From: Owenia fusiformis
Taxonomy: Eukaryota; Annelida; Polychaeta; Sabellida; Oweniidae
Assembly: GCA_903813345.2 (NCBI GenBank)
Contig: CAIIXF020000006.1
Coordinates: forward strand, 4,483,096-4,547,095
Direction: 5' to 3'
DNA length: 64,000 nt
How positions within the stretch are numbered: the stretch's first letter is position 1; every line of letters starts with the position of its first letter. The notes under the pieces were generated by a model. It saw only the letters and a list, made by a program, of their open reading frames with translations, was not told where the DNA came from and ran no database searches. The translations under genes and the position numbers were made by a program. Positions 36,028-50,566 of this stretch are shown in pieces.

Positions 36028-36509
36028 CTACAACCGGACACATAGCTAATTGCTACAGTAGAACCATCTAATACTAGGGAGGTTACCTACACATTTGTAA
36101 AAGAACTTGTTTGTGAATCTTGTGTAGAATTCTGATTCTCTTGGGATTAATTCATTGATCATTGGGAGTTTCAATATTCCATATTCACATACAAATTTTC
36201 TTAAATCAGGTAGCTAGCTTATCCTCCCTCATAGTGCCTTTTAGTGCCTTCTAACTGAAACGTTGTCAAACTGAAGAGCTAAGTGAACATTTCTAAAATT
36301 AACCATCTCATCACCGGTGATATCCCAAAGTAGAACAATTTTTAAGGCAATGACTGAAGTGTTCACCTTTCTGAAATGAATATCCCATTACGAAACTCCT
36401 TCCTTTAGTAAATATGTTTATCAAATAATATGCTGGTCATGAATTCCAATATTATTCTATCTCTGGAAAATTATGCAACTGGTAGTCAGGCAGTGGATCT
36501 GAGAAAACT

Positions 36510-37810
36510 CATCACTTAAAAGCATGTCAAATTGCAGTGCAAATAAGAGAAAGCATGTCAAATTGTAATGCATATAAGTGAAAGCATGTCAAACTGTAAT
36601 GCATATAAGAGAAAGTATGTTGAATTGCAGTGCATATAAGTTAAAGCATGTCAAATTGCAGTGCAAATAAGAGAAAGCATGTCAGATTGTAATGCATATA
36701 AGTGAAAGCATGTCTAGTTGCACTACATATAAGAGAAAGCATATCAAATTGTAGTGCATATAAGAGAAAGCATGTCTAGTTGCACTGCATTTAAGAGAAA
36801 GCATGTCAAATTGTAGTGCATATAAGAGAAAGCATGTCAAACTATAATGCATATAAGTAAAAGCATGTCAAATTGTAGTGCATGTAAGATAAAGCATGTC
36901 AAATTGTAGTGCATATAAGTGAAAGCATGTCTAGTTGCACTGCATATAGGAGAAAGCATGCCAAATTGTAGTGCATATAAGTGAAAGCATGTCTAGTTGC
37001 ACTGCATGTAAGAGAAAGCATTTCAAATTGTAGTGCATATAAGAGAAAACATGTCTAGTTGCACTGCATTTAGAGAAAGTATGTCAAATTGTAGTGCATT
37101 TAAGAGAAAGCATGTCAAACTGTAATGCATATACGTGAAAGCATGTCAAACTGTAGTGCATATAAGTGAAAGCATGTCAAATTGTAGTGCATACATTTTG
37201 TATAAGAGAAAGCATGTCTAGTTGCACTGCATTTAAGAGAAAGCGTGTCAAATTGTAGTGCATATAAGAGAAAGCGTGTCAAACTGTAATGCATATAAGT
37301 GAAAGCATGTCAAATTGTAGTGCATATAAGAGAAAGTATGTCAAACTGTAATGCATATTAGTGAAAGCATGTCAAACTGTAGTGCACATAAGTGAAAGCA
37401 TGTCAAATTGTAGTGCATATAAGAGAAAGCGTGTCAAACTGTAATGCATATAAGTGAAAGCATGTCAAATTGTAGTGCATATAAGAGAAAGTATGTCAAA
37501 CTGTAATGCATATTAGTGAAAGCATGTCAAACTGTAGTGCACATAAGTGAAAGCATGTCAAATTGTAGTGCATATAAGAGAAAGCATGTCAAACTGTAAT
37601 GCATATAAGTGAAAGCATGTCAAATTGTAGTGCATATAAGTGAAAGCATGTCAAATTTTAATGAATATAAGTGAAAGCATGTCAAATTCAGCACACATAA
37701 GAGAGAGCATGTAAAATCACAGGGCACATAGAAGAAAGCATGTCAAATCGCAGGGCACTTAGAAGAAAGCATGTCAAATTGCAGGACACATAGAGGAAAG
37801 CATGTCAGAT
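36510..37810. repeat. 31-bp minisatellite with 155-bp higher-order period
   Basis: About 41 copies of GAAAGCATGTCAAATTGTAG plus TGCATATAAGT/A. Three main variants alternate (CAAATTGTAGTGC, CAAACTGTAATGC, CTAGTTGCACTGC). From 37261 to about 37570 a five-unit block repeats with a 155-bp period. The spacing is continuous with no unique spacers, so this is not a CRISPR array. Confidence 0.9.
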
Positions 37811-38182
37811 GATAGCATTCATGTTGTATACTCACTAGAAAGCATGCCACATACTTTATCTAGTAGTGTACATTCCAGAATATTTTTACCAGGGTATAAA
37901 TAGAACCACAGCCAGTGATGCTGCTGTATTTTAAAATGAAGCATTTATTTGAATTCAAAAAGCAATAATTTGAAATGTTAGGTATTTTAGTGATTTTATA
38001 ATTATGAACTTTTGAAAAAATAGGATTTTATTTTACTAACAAAACTTTTTTATAGGTATGTTTTGTTGTATATGGTAGGTTTTTGCACTCCCTTGGGAGT
38101 GATACATATATTTCCCTCAGGATAACAATGATATTGCTACATTAGGGGATATCACAATCACACCAATATGTGTGGTGATATC

Positions 38183-38188
38183 AATAAA
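38183..38188 (+). terminator. Candidate distal poly(A) signal of ACSS3
   Basis: This is the first AATAAA I found downstream of the distal last exon. If used, the 3' UTR is about 2.1 kb and includes the minisatellite. Confidence 0.35.
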
Positions 38189-41049
38189 AAAAGTTTCAAA
38201 AATTAATTGTAAAGAAAATCATGTGATAAATCCTGCATATCATATGGTAATTTATTTTTATAAATAGGTCAATACCATATACATAACTAAAGATGAACTA
38301 CAGTATATTGTATTTTGGAGATTGATATAAATAACAAAAAACTGATGCAATTGAGATTACTGTGATGACTCATGTAATATAAAATATAAAAACCAGATTT
38401 GTAATATTTTATTCTATAAATATTTATAGTTAGTAGGTTTGTTGGTATTAAATACTCAAGGATGTAATTACAAGCAATAAGAATATATGCTTTTACTAAT
38501 ATTAACGCACAATAAAAATAAGCATAGTAGATAAGATTGATTATGCTGTAAATATGTAAAAAGGGGTGATATGCTGTTATGCCCCATTTTTGCGTTTGGC
38601 ATTCAGCGTTGGTGTATATGCAATAAATTAAAATTTTTTGATTATTTTGACTTGAAATTGTGCCATTACTATGACCACGTGATTTTTTGATTTTTTCTGT
38701 TACCATGGCAATATATTTGGGGATTTTGAGAACATTTAATATTTTTGTAACAACATTGACTTATTTGAGTACTGAGCTAACTGAACTTAAGGTTACCTTA
38801 ACTTGAAATAAATACAATGAATGCATTTAGATTTTTGTCAATATCTGTTTCAATGGTGATGAATTATGGGACTCCAAACAATTCGAGCATTTGCAACATA
38901 AGTGAATATCATACAGAGATCACCTATAGATAGGCATGTTATATATTACAGAAATCTTCAGAGTTTAGGCAATGATGGTTGCCATGGCATCCAATTAAAG
39001 CCTCAGTCACATATGATCTATAGCAACCATATATAGCTTCCAAAAATAGAGAGAATTATGAAACATAAAATATAAGGATAAGCAGTACGATGAAGATTTT
39101 CTATATCGATTTTGTGAAGCTATGGCCGCCATAGAGGAAATGTGACTGAAGTTTAAGGGGCTTTCACTAGTGGTTGAAAAAATATTTAAAACTCTATATT
39201 ATACTAAATACTTTGTGTAACCATTTGGTGACATTTTGTCATGTAAGTGCCTTTTACATTGTATTTTATAACTTAGTGTTATATTTTATAACTTAATGTT
39301 GCTTGACATGGTATACCATGCTATTTACAGGGAAGTCCATTATGCAATGAAAAATAAGGTTTATAGGTGTTTTTATGTCACTGGAATATATAGGTGACTT
39401 GGTGATAAGTTAAAGTTATATATGATACTTGGCATAGCTAGAATAAATGTATTTTAAAAGTCAAATATATTTCTTTTGAAATATTTTTAAAACATTACTG
39501 ATAACTGAACAAGTTATGGCTTCGACTTTTGCATGGATGATAAAATATTCTAATTGTTGATTTGAACTTATATATTAATGTATTATGTATATTTTGCGAG
39601 ATATTTACTAGCTAAATGAATAAAGAAAATGAGTGAACATTATATATTTTGTTGTAAGTATGATATGTTACATTTTGCAGTCCTAAAGTTTGAAGAGGAA
39701 ATATGTACATTTTATGACTGCATGTTTTCATTTGTAAAACATTTAAAATAGCTCCTTCCAGGAAGTGATTCTAAAAACCTAAAAATGACTGACCACATTA
39801 ACAGAAATAAGACAGATTAATTGAATTAATATAAATGAATTCAAAGGTTCACTCGATGTACACTCCCCTCCATAAGTTTGACAACCGAGAGTTTTTATTG
39901 GATATCATATTAAAGACTGTCAATGTTGAATCTTAATTTTGTTCCTTGAACACTTAAAGGTCGCATATTAAGTTTGAAAACATGTTTTTATCATTTGTGA
40001 AAACAAAGTTATTTCCCTTTTGCATTTTAAATATTCAAACGTGGATCTCTTATTTTCGAACCACCTGCTTTGACCAACATAACAAAATGATATAAAGTGT
40101 AAATAATTTCATAATTTATTCACAAATTATTACATGTATTTAGATATCATCCAAAATAATGAAGTAAATGAGAAACTTGAAAAAAGTGAATAACTTCCAT
40201 TGTTTACATGATTATGTAGTAGGTCCCTCTCTGGACAGATATTTCTACAGGTTGAGACAAAAAATGCAATTTTGGAACACTCTCAATTATGATAAAATGT
40301 TCTTAAATTTGCTTGTGTGAATAGAATGCTCAATGAATATTCTAAGGATTAGTCTAAGGATATTGATAATATGTATGAAAGTTATGCAGATGCCTCGAAT
40401 AATAGTAAAGACATCGATACATGCCTCAAAGGAAAACATTTTTCTCTGAATATAGTGTGTCACAAAAATTCAACAATATGCCATTATTATTGAAAAAAGT
40501 TATTCCAAAATTAGAGGATTGCATTTTTTCTTTCACTCTGTATCTTTTAAAGTTTCAAGGTTTCAAAATCCATTATATTATAATATCATATATGCCATAT
40601 ATGCTATTCATGAGACAATCAAAGGTAAGGCTATCATTGTGTTGTGCAGTATAATAGATTTAATTTGAATTGATGAATATATTATTATACCATGACATTT
40701 GAGGGTCAATAAAAGATATTTATAGAACAATACCTTCATAAATCAAAGGGGCTAGTTCAAAATATCAAAAGTTTTTATTCACAAATATGATGAAATAATC
40801 AAATAATGCACGAGCACATACCCTTTGTTCAAGTATTGTTTAGCTTTACATGACCATTAATGTGTATTCTTAGACTTCTGCAGCCACTTAAATTCCTAGA
40901 CGTTTCAAATGAATGTTTACATATGTTCATGCTTCATTCTACTAAATGAATTGCGATTGATATTTGAGCTAGCCCCTAAGAGTAAATATATTACAAAACA
41001 GTGGTTAAATTACCTGAGTTCTCTGTCTTATCACCGAAAGTGATCAATG

Positions 41050-41320
41050 GGGGGTTTCACACATTCCATTTGATAATTGATACCATATAAGGGTGAGGGT
41101 TTAACACATTCCATTTGATACCATATATGGGAAAGGGTTACACATTCCATTTGATAATTGATACCATATAAGGCTTAGGGTTTAACATATTCCATTTGCT
41201 ACCATATGTGGGAAAGTGTTTTACACATTCCATATGATACCATATATGGGAAAGTGTTTTACACATTCATTTTGGAACCATTTATGGAAAGGGTTTCACA
41301 CATTCCATTTCCATTTCCAT
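41050..41320. repeat. Tandem repeat with CACATTCCATTTGATACCATAT core
   Basis: About seven irregular units of 35-60 bp share ACACATTCCATTTGATA and CCATATATGGGAAAGG. A 96-codon plus-strand open frame over it is repeat-derived. Confidence 0.75.
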
Positions 41321-41595
41321 ATAAGCGTGTAGATGAATTCCAATATTGTTATTTTTTCAATTTAACTAGCATTACTTATTCATCCTATCGAAATGATCAC
41401 TCTGTCAATATTTCAAAATCCAGAATTAAACAGATATTAGTGAATCATTTGGATTTCCAGACAGAAAACAGTTTCAAATCACAAATGATAAAATAAAAAT
41501 TATGGTAGAATAAGCAACCCAAGTCATCATCTATAATCCTTTTCTCTTATATGTGATTATCACATCAACATTTCCAGGATTTAAGGTTCCCCATG

Positions 41596-44500
41596 TCACC
41601 GATGTGGCTCAGGATGCACCTCTGCCTTAACAACTAATGTATCATTCTTAATATATCGTCCATTTTCAAGCAGAGACAATGGAGCAAATTCCATGTAGCC
41701 GAATCCCTTGTGATTTCTGATGGTTTCAGGTTTTTGGAAAGCTGCCAGATTTGATTTTGATGATAAGGTTTCCGTGACATTTTGTCGCAATTCACATACT
41801 TCAGACTGATCCATTATAGAGAGAGTAATTTTTCCATTAAATGGCCAATCCAACATGAAATCATACTCCCCCTGCATGAAATGAATGAATATGGACAGAT
41901 GCGTGCCGTGGGCATTATCAACGCCATTCAGGTTCATTCTCACACACAATTTGTAACCATAGTAACTAGTATAAAATCCTGGGCTATGTATCACTGTAGT
42001 CTCGCCACTTTGGGCCTCATGGCGCAAGTGCGAATAATTATTTACCTTCCAGACATAAACACCATTACAACTTCTGGCATCATTATCATGTACTCGATAT
42101 TCCAATTCCTTAAGCCGTTTTTTCTGATCCAGTACGACTTTCTCTAGACTGCTATTCTTCGCTAAAAGTTCAATTATTTGTTGAGATTGTGTTTGGAGCT
42201 TCTCATCTTGGTAAGTATTACGCTCCTTCAAAGTCGCAAACTCTACCATACTAACTTCTCCACCGCCTCCACCACCCATACTAATAGCTCCAGTACTGTG
42301 GCGATTTTGTACACTATTCCCTTTATGGAAATTCGATGAATCATACATTTCTTCAATTTCCCGTATTTTAACACTAGTTTGGCTGTTCATTCGTTTGAAT
42401 TGATGAGGGTGTTCAGATGACGGATCGACAGAAGGCAACTCCAATGGCGCTATTTTGGAGTTATCTTGGGAGTGTAGAACTTTCAAGACGTCACCAAATG
42501 AAGTGACGAGCATACGAAGATGAGGCTGGGTATACTCTTGCATATGAAGGGCCAGAGAGCTCCTCTCCATCTGAAAATGGAAATATTTTTACTCTCAAGA
42601 CATAGATAAGACGAAACATGATATGGATGAATGTCCAAATATAGGCATGCTGAACCATCTCCTAGCAACCTCTTAGCAATTTGTATTTATTGGAATATAG
42701 TTTTGCCAGCAAAAAAGTGACACTGCTATACCTTTACATAGATTTGAACATATCAAATTAGAAAAGTTTTACTATTTCCAAAACTTTTCCAAATATTAGG
42801 GCATGACAGTGAAATAGAATATATTAGACATTTAATTATGTCTGCCACCATTATTTGACCAAATAAGATGCAAACTGAATTTTACATATTTTATCATGCA
42901 CTTCCTGACAATAATCACATAAAAATGACCACTACTGTACCTTTATTTCACAGCCCACAACTGAGAATGTGCAGTTAATGATGGCTCTGGGGCAGTCCAA
43001 CTCTAAATGTCTCTGCATCTGCTCTCTAGTCAGTGACACGTCACAATGAGTACAACGTACTTGGACCATTGGACATACATCTTTATGAGCCTAAAATATA
43101 GTTCATCAATTTTTATTCAACTCTAAATTAATATTTATGCATGAATGTGACGGTGTAACTTCTCCAATACTTCATAAACATGTGTTTATTGGCCAAGAGA
43201 TGGAGTTACATGTATGCACTAGATATAGCTTGTATTCCACTAACTAAAGTCGTATTCACAATCTCATGAAATTGGGTAATTCTTCATTGACCCTTGGAAT
43301 ATGGCGGGCAAGACTATTTTTTATTCAGATTTAGCATTAGAGGAAACTTCTCCATTATTGTCTTTCAATATATAGATACACGAACAAACCTTGTATTCTT
43401 CAAAGATGATCTTATCTTTACACGCATTGCAGCGTATGAGTCTGCGTATGCACTCCTCTGCCAAATGTCTGGGCATGTCCCGACGTAACAAGATAGCGGA
43501 ACACTGATTTGGACACGGCTTGCAGGAAAATGGACAAGACTCAAGATGGTTCTAAAAATACAAGCAATCATGTGTATGAATATATGATTTTCATAAAGAA
43601 TTCAATAACTTAACACCTGAAAGCAGAAATTTCAATTTTCAGTGCATTATGAAACTGATATTTCCAATATTGGTACAACTAAATGAATCATTTATCATTA
43701 AAAACTGAAGTATCTTGATGCCCAAAAGTTAACCAAATCCTTTTCTATTCAAAATATAAGTAATATACATGTACAACATATCAGATAGATCAATATTTAC
43801 AAAATTACCATATTACATACATTGCCATCAAACAAGATAAACACATACCAAGTTGATCAATAAGTTCTGAGAAAAAGTTTTATGTACTTTCTACTTGACA
43901 TTTTTACAGGTAATGTAAAATATGGTACATTTGTTTCAATTCTGTCTCTTAAGGGATAGCTATTTTATCTATATCATGTCATAATGAAACAATAAAATAA
44001 ATGAATCATAGGAAACCATAAGCTTGAAATGACCTTGAGCCTGATCCCTATGTTTAACCTTAACCCCATCCCACAGCCCCTCCTTTAACTATATTTTATC
44101 TAAAATATCAACCCAAACCCCCCCCACTCGTTTATTTTCACAAAAAAATTATACCTGTAGTTTCTTCAGTATGATAACTTCAGCACAGCCAGTGTTACTA
44201 TTTGAGCACCTAACCGTTAATGACATGATTTCTCGTTTGGCAAAATTATCTGGAAACAATTGGTTTTCTGACATGGTTTCATTATCAATTGGACACCTCG
44301 AATCTGCCTCCTTTCCCCTGAAAATAAAAAAATAAAAAATATATCACACAACAGAAGTTCCTAATTGCATGTAGTAAAACCTATCGAACCACTCCCTCAT
44401 CAGAATATCTCACCTAATGCCTACTTTTGGGTTGTATTTTTATAACCTGCAATAGACTAAAAGATGAACACTATTAATTTGAACACTTTTTGGCAGCCCC

Positions 44501-45777
44501 GGTGGTGTTCAAAAAGTTTTACTCAAATGAAATCATAATATTTATTTCCTTGAAATAGTTTTGTTTTTTCCTGATTTGTGTTAATTCGCCTATGCAGCCA
44601 AGCCACTATGATGTGGATAAAATTAATTTCCTATAGACTAGATGCAACATATAACAGCTATTGCTAATTACTTGTAGTATGATGCACTCCACTATTGATT
44701 CACGCTCAGAGAGTATCTATTGTTGTATATTTATAAGAATGACATCATGCTATGAAGGATTGGAAAATGGTCTCAAACTTAAGATTCCTTTAACAAGGTT
44801 GTCAATGGTAGATTACAAAATTGGGACTGAGAGAAAGTGTTCACATAGGGAGGTGTTCATATAGAGAGGTGTTCAGAATATAGAGGTGTTCAGACATACT
44901 AGAACAGGTTTTACTGTAGTTTGTTGCACAGCATTGACAATGACCTCAACCTATGATATGACAATAAAAATATAGAAGAGATTGTGTATAGTGCATCATA
45001 TAACCTTATGACATCACCATATTTTGTTTAATAAAAATGGGTATAATATCAATTCCACTCATTGGAGTGGCTAATGCGCATTATCAACTATTTCTGGACT
45101 AGATAATTTTCGCAGTAATATATTCTAATAATGATACTCTCTTGTATTATGTAAAGCCTTGAACACAATCTATAGGAACCTCTGATATTTTTGAATCAGA
45201 AGACGTATTATTATATAACAGCTACAGTTCATTAACTTTAATTCAACCCTTTAACAAATTGATTTGTTTTTAAGTAAGCATATATTAACAAAAACATTTA
45301 ACACCCAAAACAAGTATGAGATGTTTTTCTTACATAGAATAATATGTTAATAAGTGTTGAAAGCAAAACAAAAGGTTGGGATTTATGAATTTTTCATCAG
45401 GTAAACAATACAATACATCAGTTTACCTGATGAAGATGTATGAATGCATCGAAAATTTGTAATTCTCAACATTTTGTTTTACAAAGAATAGATATACAAG
45501 TATTTGATATTTTTTCTGATGCGAGAAGGATATCTTACCTTATCCACTTAAAGAGACATCCTTTACAGAATCTATGTCCACATGACGTCTGGTAAGGATC
45601 CCTCAGGGCAGACAGACATATGGGACACTCATATTTAGGGTCTAGAGGGGGGACAAACTCATTGTCATATCCCTGACTTTCCAGCCCTGAGGTATCATCA
45701 AATATATTATTAGACTGATCATCCTTTTGATTTATGCTTGCGTCAAAGCTTTGCAAACGTTGGAGTTTCTCTGCCAT
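41596..45777 (-). CDS. TRAF6: TRAF6, RING E3 ubiquitin ligase and signalling adaptor
   Basis: Five coding exons join in phase on the minus strand: 45777-45539, 44317-44155, 43551-43390, 43090-42941, 42570-41596; 562 codons. Residues 51-91 form the RING finger ([13 protein letters not shown], then CPIDNE across the first intron), with Asp as last zinc ligand as in TRAF6. [11 protein letters not shown] directly after it is a TRAF6 signature. TRAF-type zinc fingers follow in exons 2-4, then a coiled coil and the C-terminal MATH/TRAF domain ([38 protein letters not shown]). In animals TRAF6 links Toll/IL-1 receptor signalling to NF-kB and MAP kinases through K63-linked ubiquitin chains. A linker of about 100 residues with a Gly run (GGGGGG) between zinc fingers and coiled coil makes it longer than the vertebrate protein. 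A minus-strand acceptor at 45923-45924 indicates an upstream non-coding exon. The gene is convergent with ACSS3. Confidence 0.95.
44837..44890. repeat. GAGGTGTTCA tandem repeat in TRAF6 intron 1
   Basis: Four irregular units of GAGGTGTTCA with ATAGA spacers, related to the run at 5837-5907. Confidence 0.55.
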
Positions 45778-48728
45778 ATTGTTTGTACAAGTACTCTCTC
45801 ATTTACAGCAGTTTGGATTTTCCAAGTCATCTAGTTGGTTTAGTGGGAAACCCTCTATTGTATAATTAAGCTTTACTTTGTCAGAATGTGTATATTTCCT
45901 ATTTAAGAATTCTTCGTAATATCTGAAAGAACAGAAATAATAAATAATTAACAAAAAGATGAACAGTGACATTTAATGGAACTTTAATAATTTATAAACA
46001 AAATTTCTCGAAACTGAGAAATAAATAAATAAATATCCATGATGACCTAACTGTATATCCTTCTCCGAAAATCTTTCATTTAGAAATTTCTTTATCTATT
46101 TCTAAAAACTGAAAACACTAGCGCGAATATGATTAATTCAAAGAAACTATAATTTTCTATACTGTAATATATATATGTACATGTATGTATGTACTGTAGT
46201 ACTGAAAATATAGTAGGAGTATTGGAAGTGAGTTTATTAGAAAACCTCTACCTGAATCATGATATTTTAGTCCTAGTGTTATGAGTAAATGAGGAAGTGA
46301 ACTTCAAAAATTATTTTAACAACAATTTTTAAGTCCATACATATGCATGCATATGTCACATATGAAAACTGTGTTTGTGTGTGTGGTGAAACTAAACAAA
46401 TAAATATTTGTGAGAGTTAACATTGATACCATTAACATAGCAGTAAATTAATAGTAAAACTGTCTGTTGACTAGCATATGGAATATATTTTTGTCCCATC
46501 TTATTTACATATAATAAAACAATGATTCCATTCTTAGATATCAATAACTAATGCATCAACATAGTGGCAATTAAACTACATGAAAGGAATATGAAAAATT
46601 AAGGATGTTTAAGTATAAGAATTACACCTATTCATCCCCTAAGGGGGATTCCCCTAATAGTCATGATTATCAAAATAATATGACATAAATAACGTAATGT
46701 TATAAACCATTCTTCTACAACTTTGTAAGATGAGTGAAATGTAATATTATGAGAAGTCAAAACTCTAACAATTATTCTATAGGTATTCTAAAATAATATA
46801 CATTGGATATCATAAGATAAAAATGTCAAACAAACATCAGAATTGTAAATGGGTTACATCCTCTTTCCTCGGAACACTCAGATATTTTATCCTCCCTCAT
46901 GATAAAACCATATCCTTACCTGCTAACAACATTTAAGTAATATCCCCTCCTTTTGTTATGTCCTATCCTTTGACAGTGAAAGTAAAAGCACATAGAGTAT
47001 ATTTTACAATCAAATCCATTTATGTTGAATAGTAATGTTTGAAAATGTAATTAACTAGTCACCTCAAGCAATCTGCCTATTACTGTCTATAAGGGACCCT
47101 CTCAACATGTTATTAGCATAGTAAGCTATGTGCAAACAACTCCCCCAATGACTGAAACCAATCCTCTAAAGCAATATAGAAATTTGACCATAAGGAATAG
47201 GTTTCATTTTAAGTAATGAACATATGAGGGGATGTCGTCTTATCAAAATACTTGAAATCTGTTATCAAAAATATTTGTCCAGCTCATTTTGCCACCTGTA
47301 CAGCGATTATATGCATATAATATGATGTCATTACATAGCGACATTACTGAGCCAAATGTGACGCATTCGACTTGATAAAACTGATGTCATTGGTCTTAGA
47401 CAACAATTGGTTACTACATCATATTGTATCAGTGATTATGTGAGACATAACTTATCTGAATGAGACTTTATTTGTTATGTTAATAAAAAGATTTCAACAA
47501 TACTTATCATGTTTACTTTTATAGATAGTGAAAATTCTGCATGAAGTTCATTCTGAAAATTGCATTTCAACCATAATTGAGTGTTATTTAGGGTGTTTCA
47601 GCCATGTATTATTTTTTTAACGACAGCTAGTTCAGAGAAGCATCACAATACAAAAGGCAATTGTGAGGCAAGCACAAACAATCCAAAATACACAAAAGAT
47701 TTGAATTTAACCATTTGAACAATTAGATGAAAATAATTTAGGAGCATTAGATAAGAATTAGATAAGAGGAATGTTCTTTGCAAACTACCAACAGTCATTT
47801 TTATGACACAATGAAATAGTCAAATCTAAAAATGTGTTGAAATAATACCCAGTATGTACTCATCCAACAACACCTGCTGCTACCATATTTTGCAGTAAAT
47901 ATAAAATATATAATAAGAAATGTGTACAGTAGCTATACATTTTCTTGATTGTTTATATTATTTGACTGTAAACTAACAGTTCTGAGATAACATATATATA
48001 CATGAACAGTGTACTTGTAATATAAAGTGTCTACCAATCAAAGTTAAGTTAATAAAACCAACCAGGAAGTAAATCTCTGATATTCTTCACCAATGCATGT
48101 GTATATTTGAAAAGGTCAATCACATCATTTGAGTAAGAATATGGCTGGATTCTGAATAAATTCATAAAAATAGTACTTTTGTGTCCTGTTTCAAGAGAAA
48201 TAGTTTGAAGAATTGGACAGCAATATATTCATTAGTCCAACATAATACCACCAACCCTTTCACACATCCTTTCCACATACTAGCTTATACTAACTTTGTT
48301 GTCTATATTATCAGAGACTTATAATTACACAATAAGACATGTCTCTGATATTATTGTTTGTTCAAAGGTGAATTGGCTCAAAAGCTTCATTGAAAATTCT
48401 CTAGCAAACCTCATGTTCAGTGGTCAGTTGTGACACACCCCTTAAATATGATCAGCCAATCAGTGATCAATTTATCACATGGTGATTCACATGGAACTAT
48501 GTTTTGAGAACTATCACTCAAGGATCGGGGGAAGGGATCTTGGTTGAAGGTCTCACTTAATTATTTTTATAACAAGAGCTTGACTTCAATGATACAATAT
48601 TGTGTTAAATGAATAATTCACAAATATTTCATTCTATTGAGGTGTATATCTGTGCATCTTTCACAAGAAAATTTTAAAAAGCATGGAGATTTTTGTTTTA
48701 TTATTCACCGTTCATATTCCTCCCTCTC
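45778..48728. other. TRAF6 upstream region
   Basis: The 5' UTR of TRAF6 occupies at least 45778-45922. Beyond it the sequence is AT-rich without a recognisable gene; a first non-coding TRAF6 exon and promoter should lie here but cannot be placed. Confidence 0.4.
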
Positions 48729-50395
48729 TCAACAATAAGTACAGTTATACAAGAAATGTAAACAAAGTGAAAATATTCCCAAAAATTTTCCGAAAGGCAT
48801 GTCATTTCCGTAAGTTATGATACGTTATATTACCGAACATGCGTGAAAATGGAATGTTTGTTCGTTCATTTTACGAGAGCTAAATAAAATGCGAACATCC
48901 AAGCATCGGGTATGACTCCACCATTGTTTTGCCGTTTTACTACTTGCCACAATCAACCTCACTGCCAGCATATCAAACAAGGCCCATTTTCCATCAAACT
49001 TGGTCCAACTACTATCAGGCGGATGTCCTTGAAAAATCAAGTTGACATGGTTACCAAAGCCTAATAGTTGCCATGGCAACCATAGAAATGGGCTAAAAAA
49101 TGAGAGCAAAAAAGCACCCAAACCCACCATAATAAATTGGGGTGGGTTTACCACTTCGATTTTTTAAAGGCTTGGTCAAAGTGAAACTACGAAAAAGCAC
49201 TAATTTTTACTTTTGAATCACCTATTATCGCCCAAATGGCAATATTTTTTCAAGGTCAAGGTCGCCATGCTAAAAGTTGAATATAGGTGAAGGAGGAACT
49301 GTGTCTTTAAATGTCATCAAAACTTTATGCCAACACATGAAAAAGCCATTTTCGCACTACTTTTGGTGTGAACTTCACCCACTTCCGGGTACCACTTTTT
49401 GGTAGGACAGTGTTTTTTAATACTTTAAAAACGAAGCCATGCCAACTTCAATGGTGTGTATAGTAGGTTTAAGTGTATGCACTGTGGCCATTTGTGGTAT
49501 GTATGTAAAGCTGAGGCCAAGTACTTTCTAAATGTGCCATTTTTAGAAAAAAATCTCAAGAATATAGTCCCGTAAACAGGAACTACTTTATGCGTTAATT
49601 TTCATCGGTGAAGCAGGGATTTTACCTAAAAATGAGTCCCTATGTTGGCGTAGTGATATTTAAAAATCGAGACGCAAACCCTGTTAAATAAAGTGTCAAG
49701 ATGAAGGTTATGTATAGGGGATTGCAAAAATATAGTCATTGTATGGGCTAATTCGTTCGAAAATGGCGATATATACCTCAGAAGGTGTGAGTACCGTAAG
49801 CCAACACCAAATTCGAAAATTCAGAACAATACTTTGCACATATGGCGTTCGTGATCAACTATAAAACACTTACCCCCCATGGTGTTATATATCAAAATGT
49901 ACCTGTTCATATAGGGGTTCAATTGATCTACATCAAATTATAGGGAGTCAGGTTACTTTTTGAGATATCAGTGTCCATTTATTGTAACTCACTTTTCACG
50001 TTTGCTACCATTTCCTCAATTCTGAAATGACGGGCAAACGCGTAGTAAACATGCTCACGCCAGAACTATTTTGACCTACATCGCTATTTTCGTAATTCAA
50101 ATGAAAGTTGAACTCCTCCTCTTTATTTTGATACCAAATAGTGGCATACTAGGTACCCTAGAATCCAACTATGGCGTTATTTAGAACAAAACCACAAATT
50201 TTTAAATGGACTATATAGAGGTCATACCTTTTGGCGGATGGATATGAAACCTCACACCAGAACTTGAATTGTGAATGATTTACCGTAGTGACACCATAAC
50301 GTATCATAACTTCCGGAAATGACATGCCTTTCGGAAAAATTTTGGGAATTTTTTCACTTCGTTTACATTTCTTGTATAACTGTACTTATTGTTGA
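48729..50395. mobile_element. 1.67 kb terminal-inverted-repeat element
   Basis: The left end TCAACAATAAGTACAGTTAT is mirrored at the right end by ATAACTGTACTTATTGTTGA, and the match extends about 105 bp (to about 48835 and from about 50288), through TTTCCGAAAGGCATGTCATT. No target duplication is clear and no transposase frame is visible. Interior segments recur, partly inverted, at 18100-20330. Confidence 0.8.
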
Positions 50396-50566
50396 TCGGA
50401 CGGAAAGATAAGCTGATGTAGTTACACTAGAGTTTGTTTACTACCATTTGGAAGGCACGTGAGGGTCCCATTCATCAGGTAACACTTATACAATGTATGT
50501 CTATGTCAAAGTTCTTGCTATTTTTACCATGAAACCGACTGAATAAGTGTGATAGTGAGATAAAGG

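Larger units (their letters stand above)
36028..41595. other. Region between the convergent ACSS3 and TRAF6 genes
   Basis: The first part is probably ACSS3 3' UTR: the first AATAAA I could find after the distal stop is at 38183-38188, beyond the minisatellite at 36510-37810. The rest is AT-rich and holds the repeat at 41050-41320. The open frames here (for example 38287-38706 on the minus strand) are AT-driven and show no recognisable domain. Confidence 0.45.

Noticed and set aside
36510-37810. Possible CRISPR-like regular repeats
   Set aside because: Units are contiguous with no unique spacers, in an animal gene context; it is a minisatellite.
38287-38706. 139-codon minus-strand open frame rich in Ile, Tyr and Leu
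   Set aside because: Composition follows the AT-rich DNA; no domain, no splice context.
41206-41496. 96-codon plus-strand open frame
   Set aside because: Built largely from the CACATTCCATTTG tandem repeat and lies outside the TRAF6 coding exons, past its stop codon.
48825-49154. 109-codon minus-strand open frame
   Set aside because: It lies inside the inverted-repeat element; no transposase-like motifs, and parts recur non-coding at 18.1-18.7 kb.
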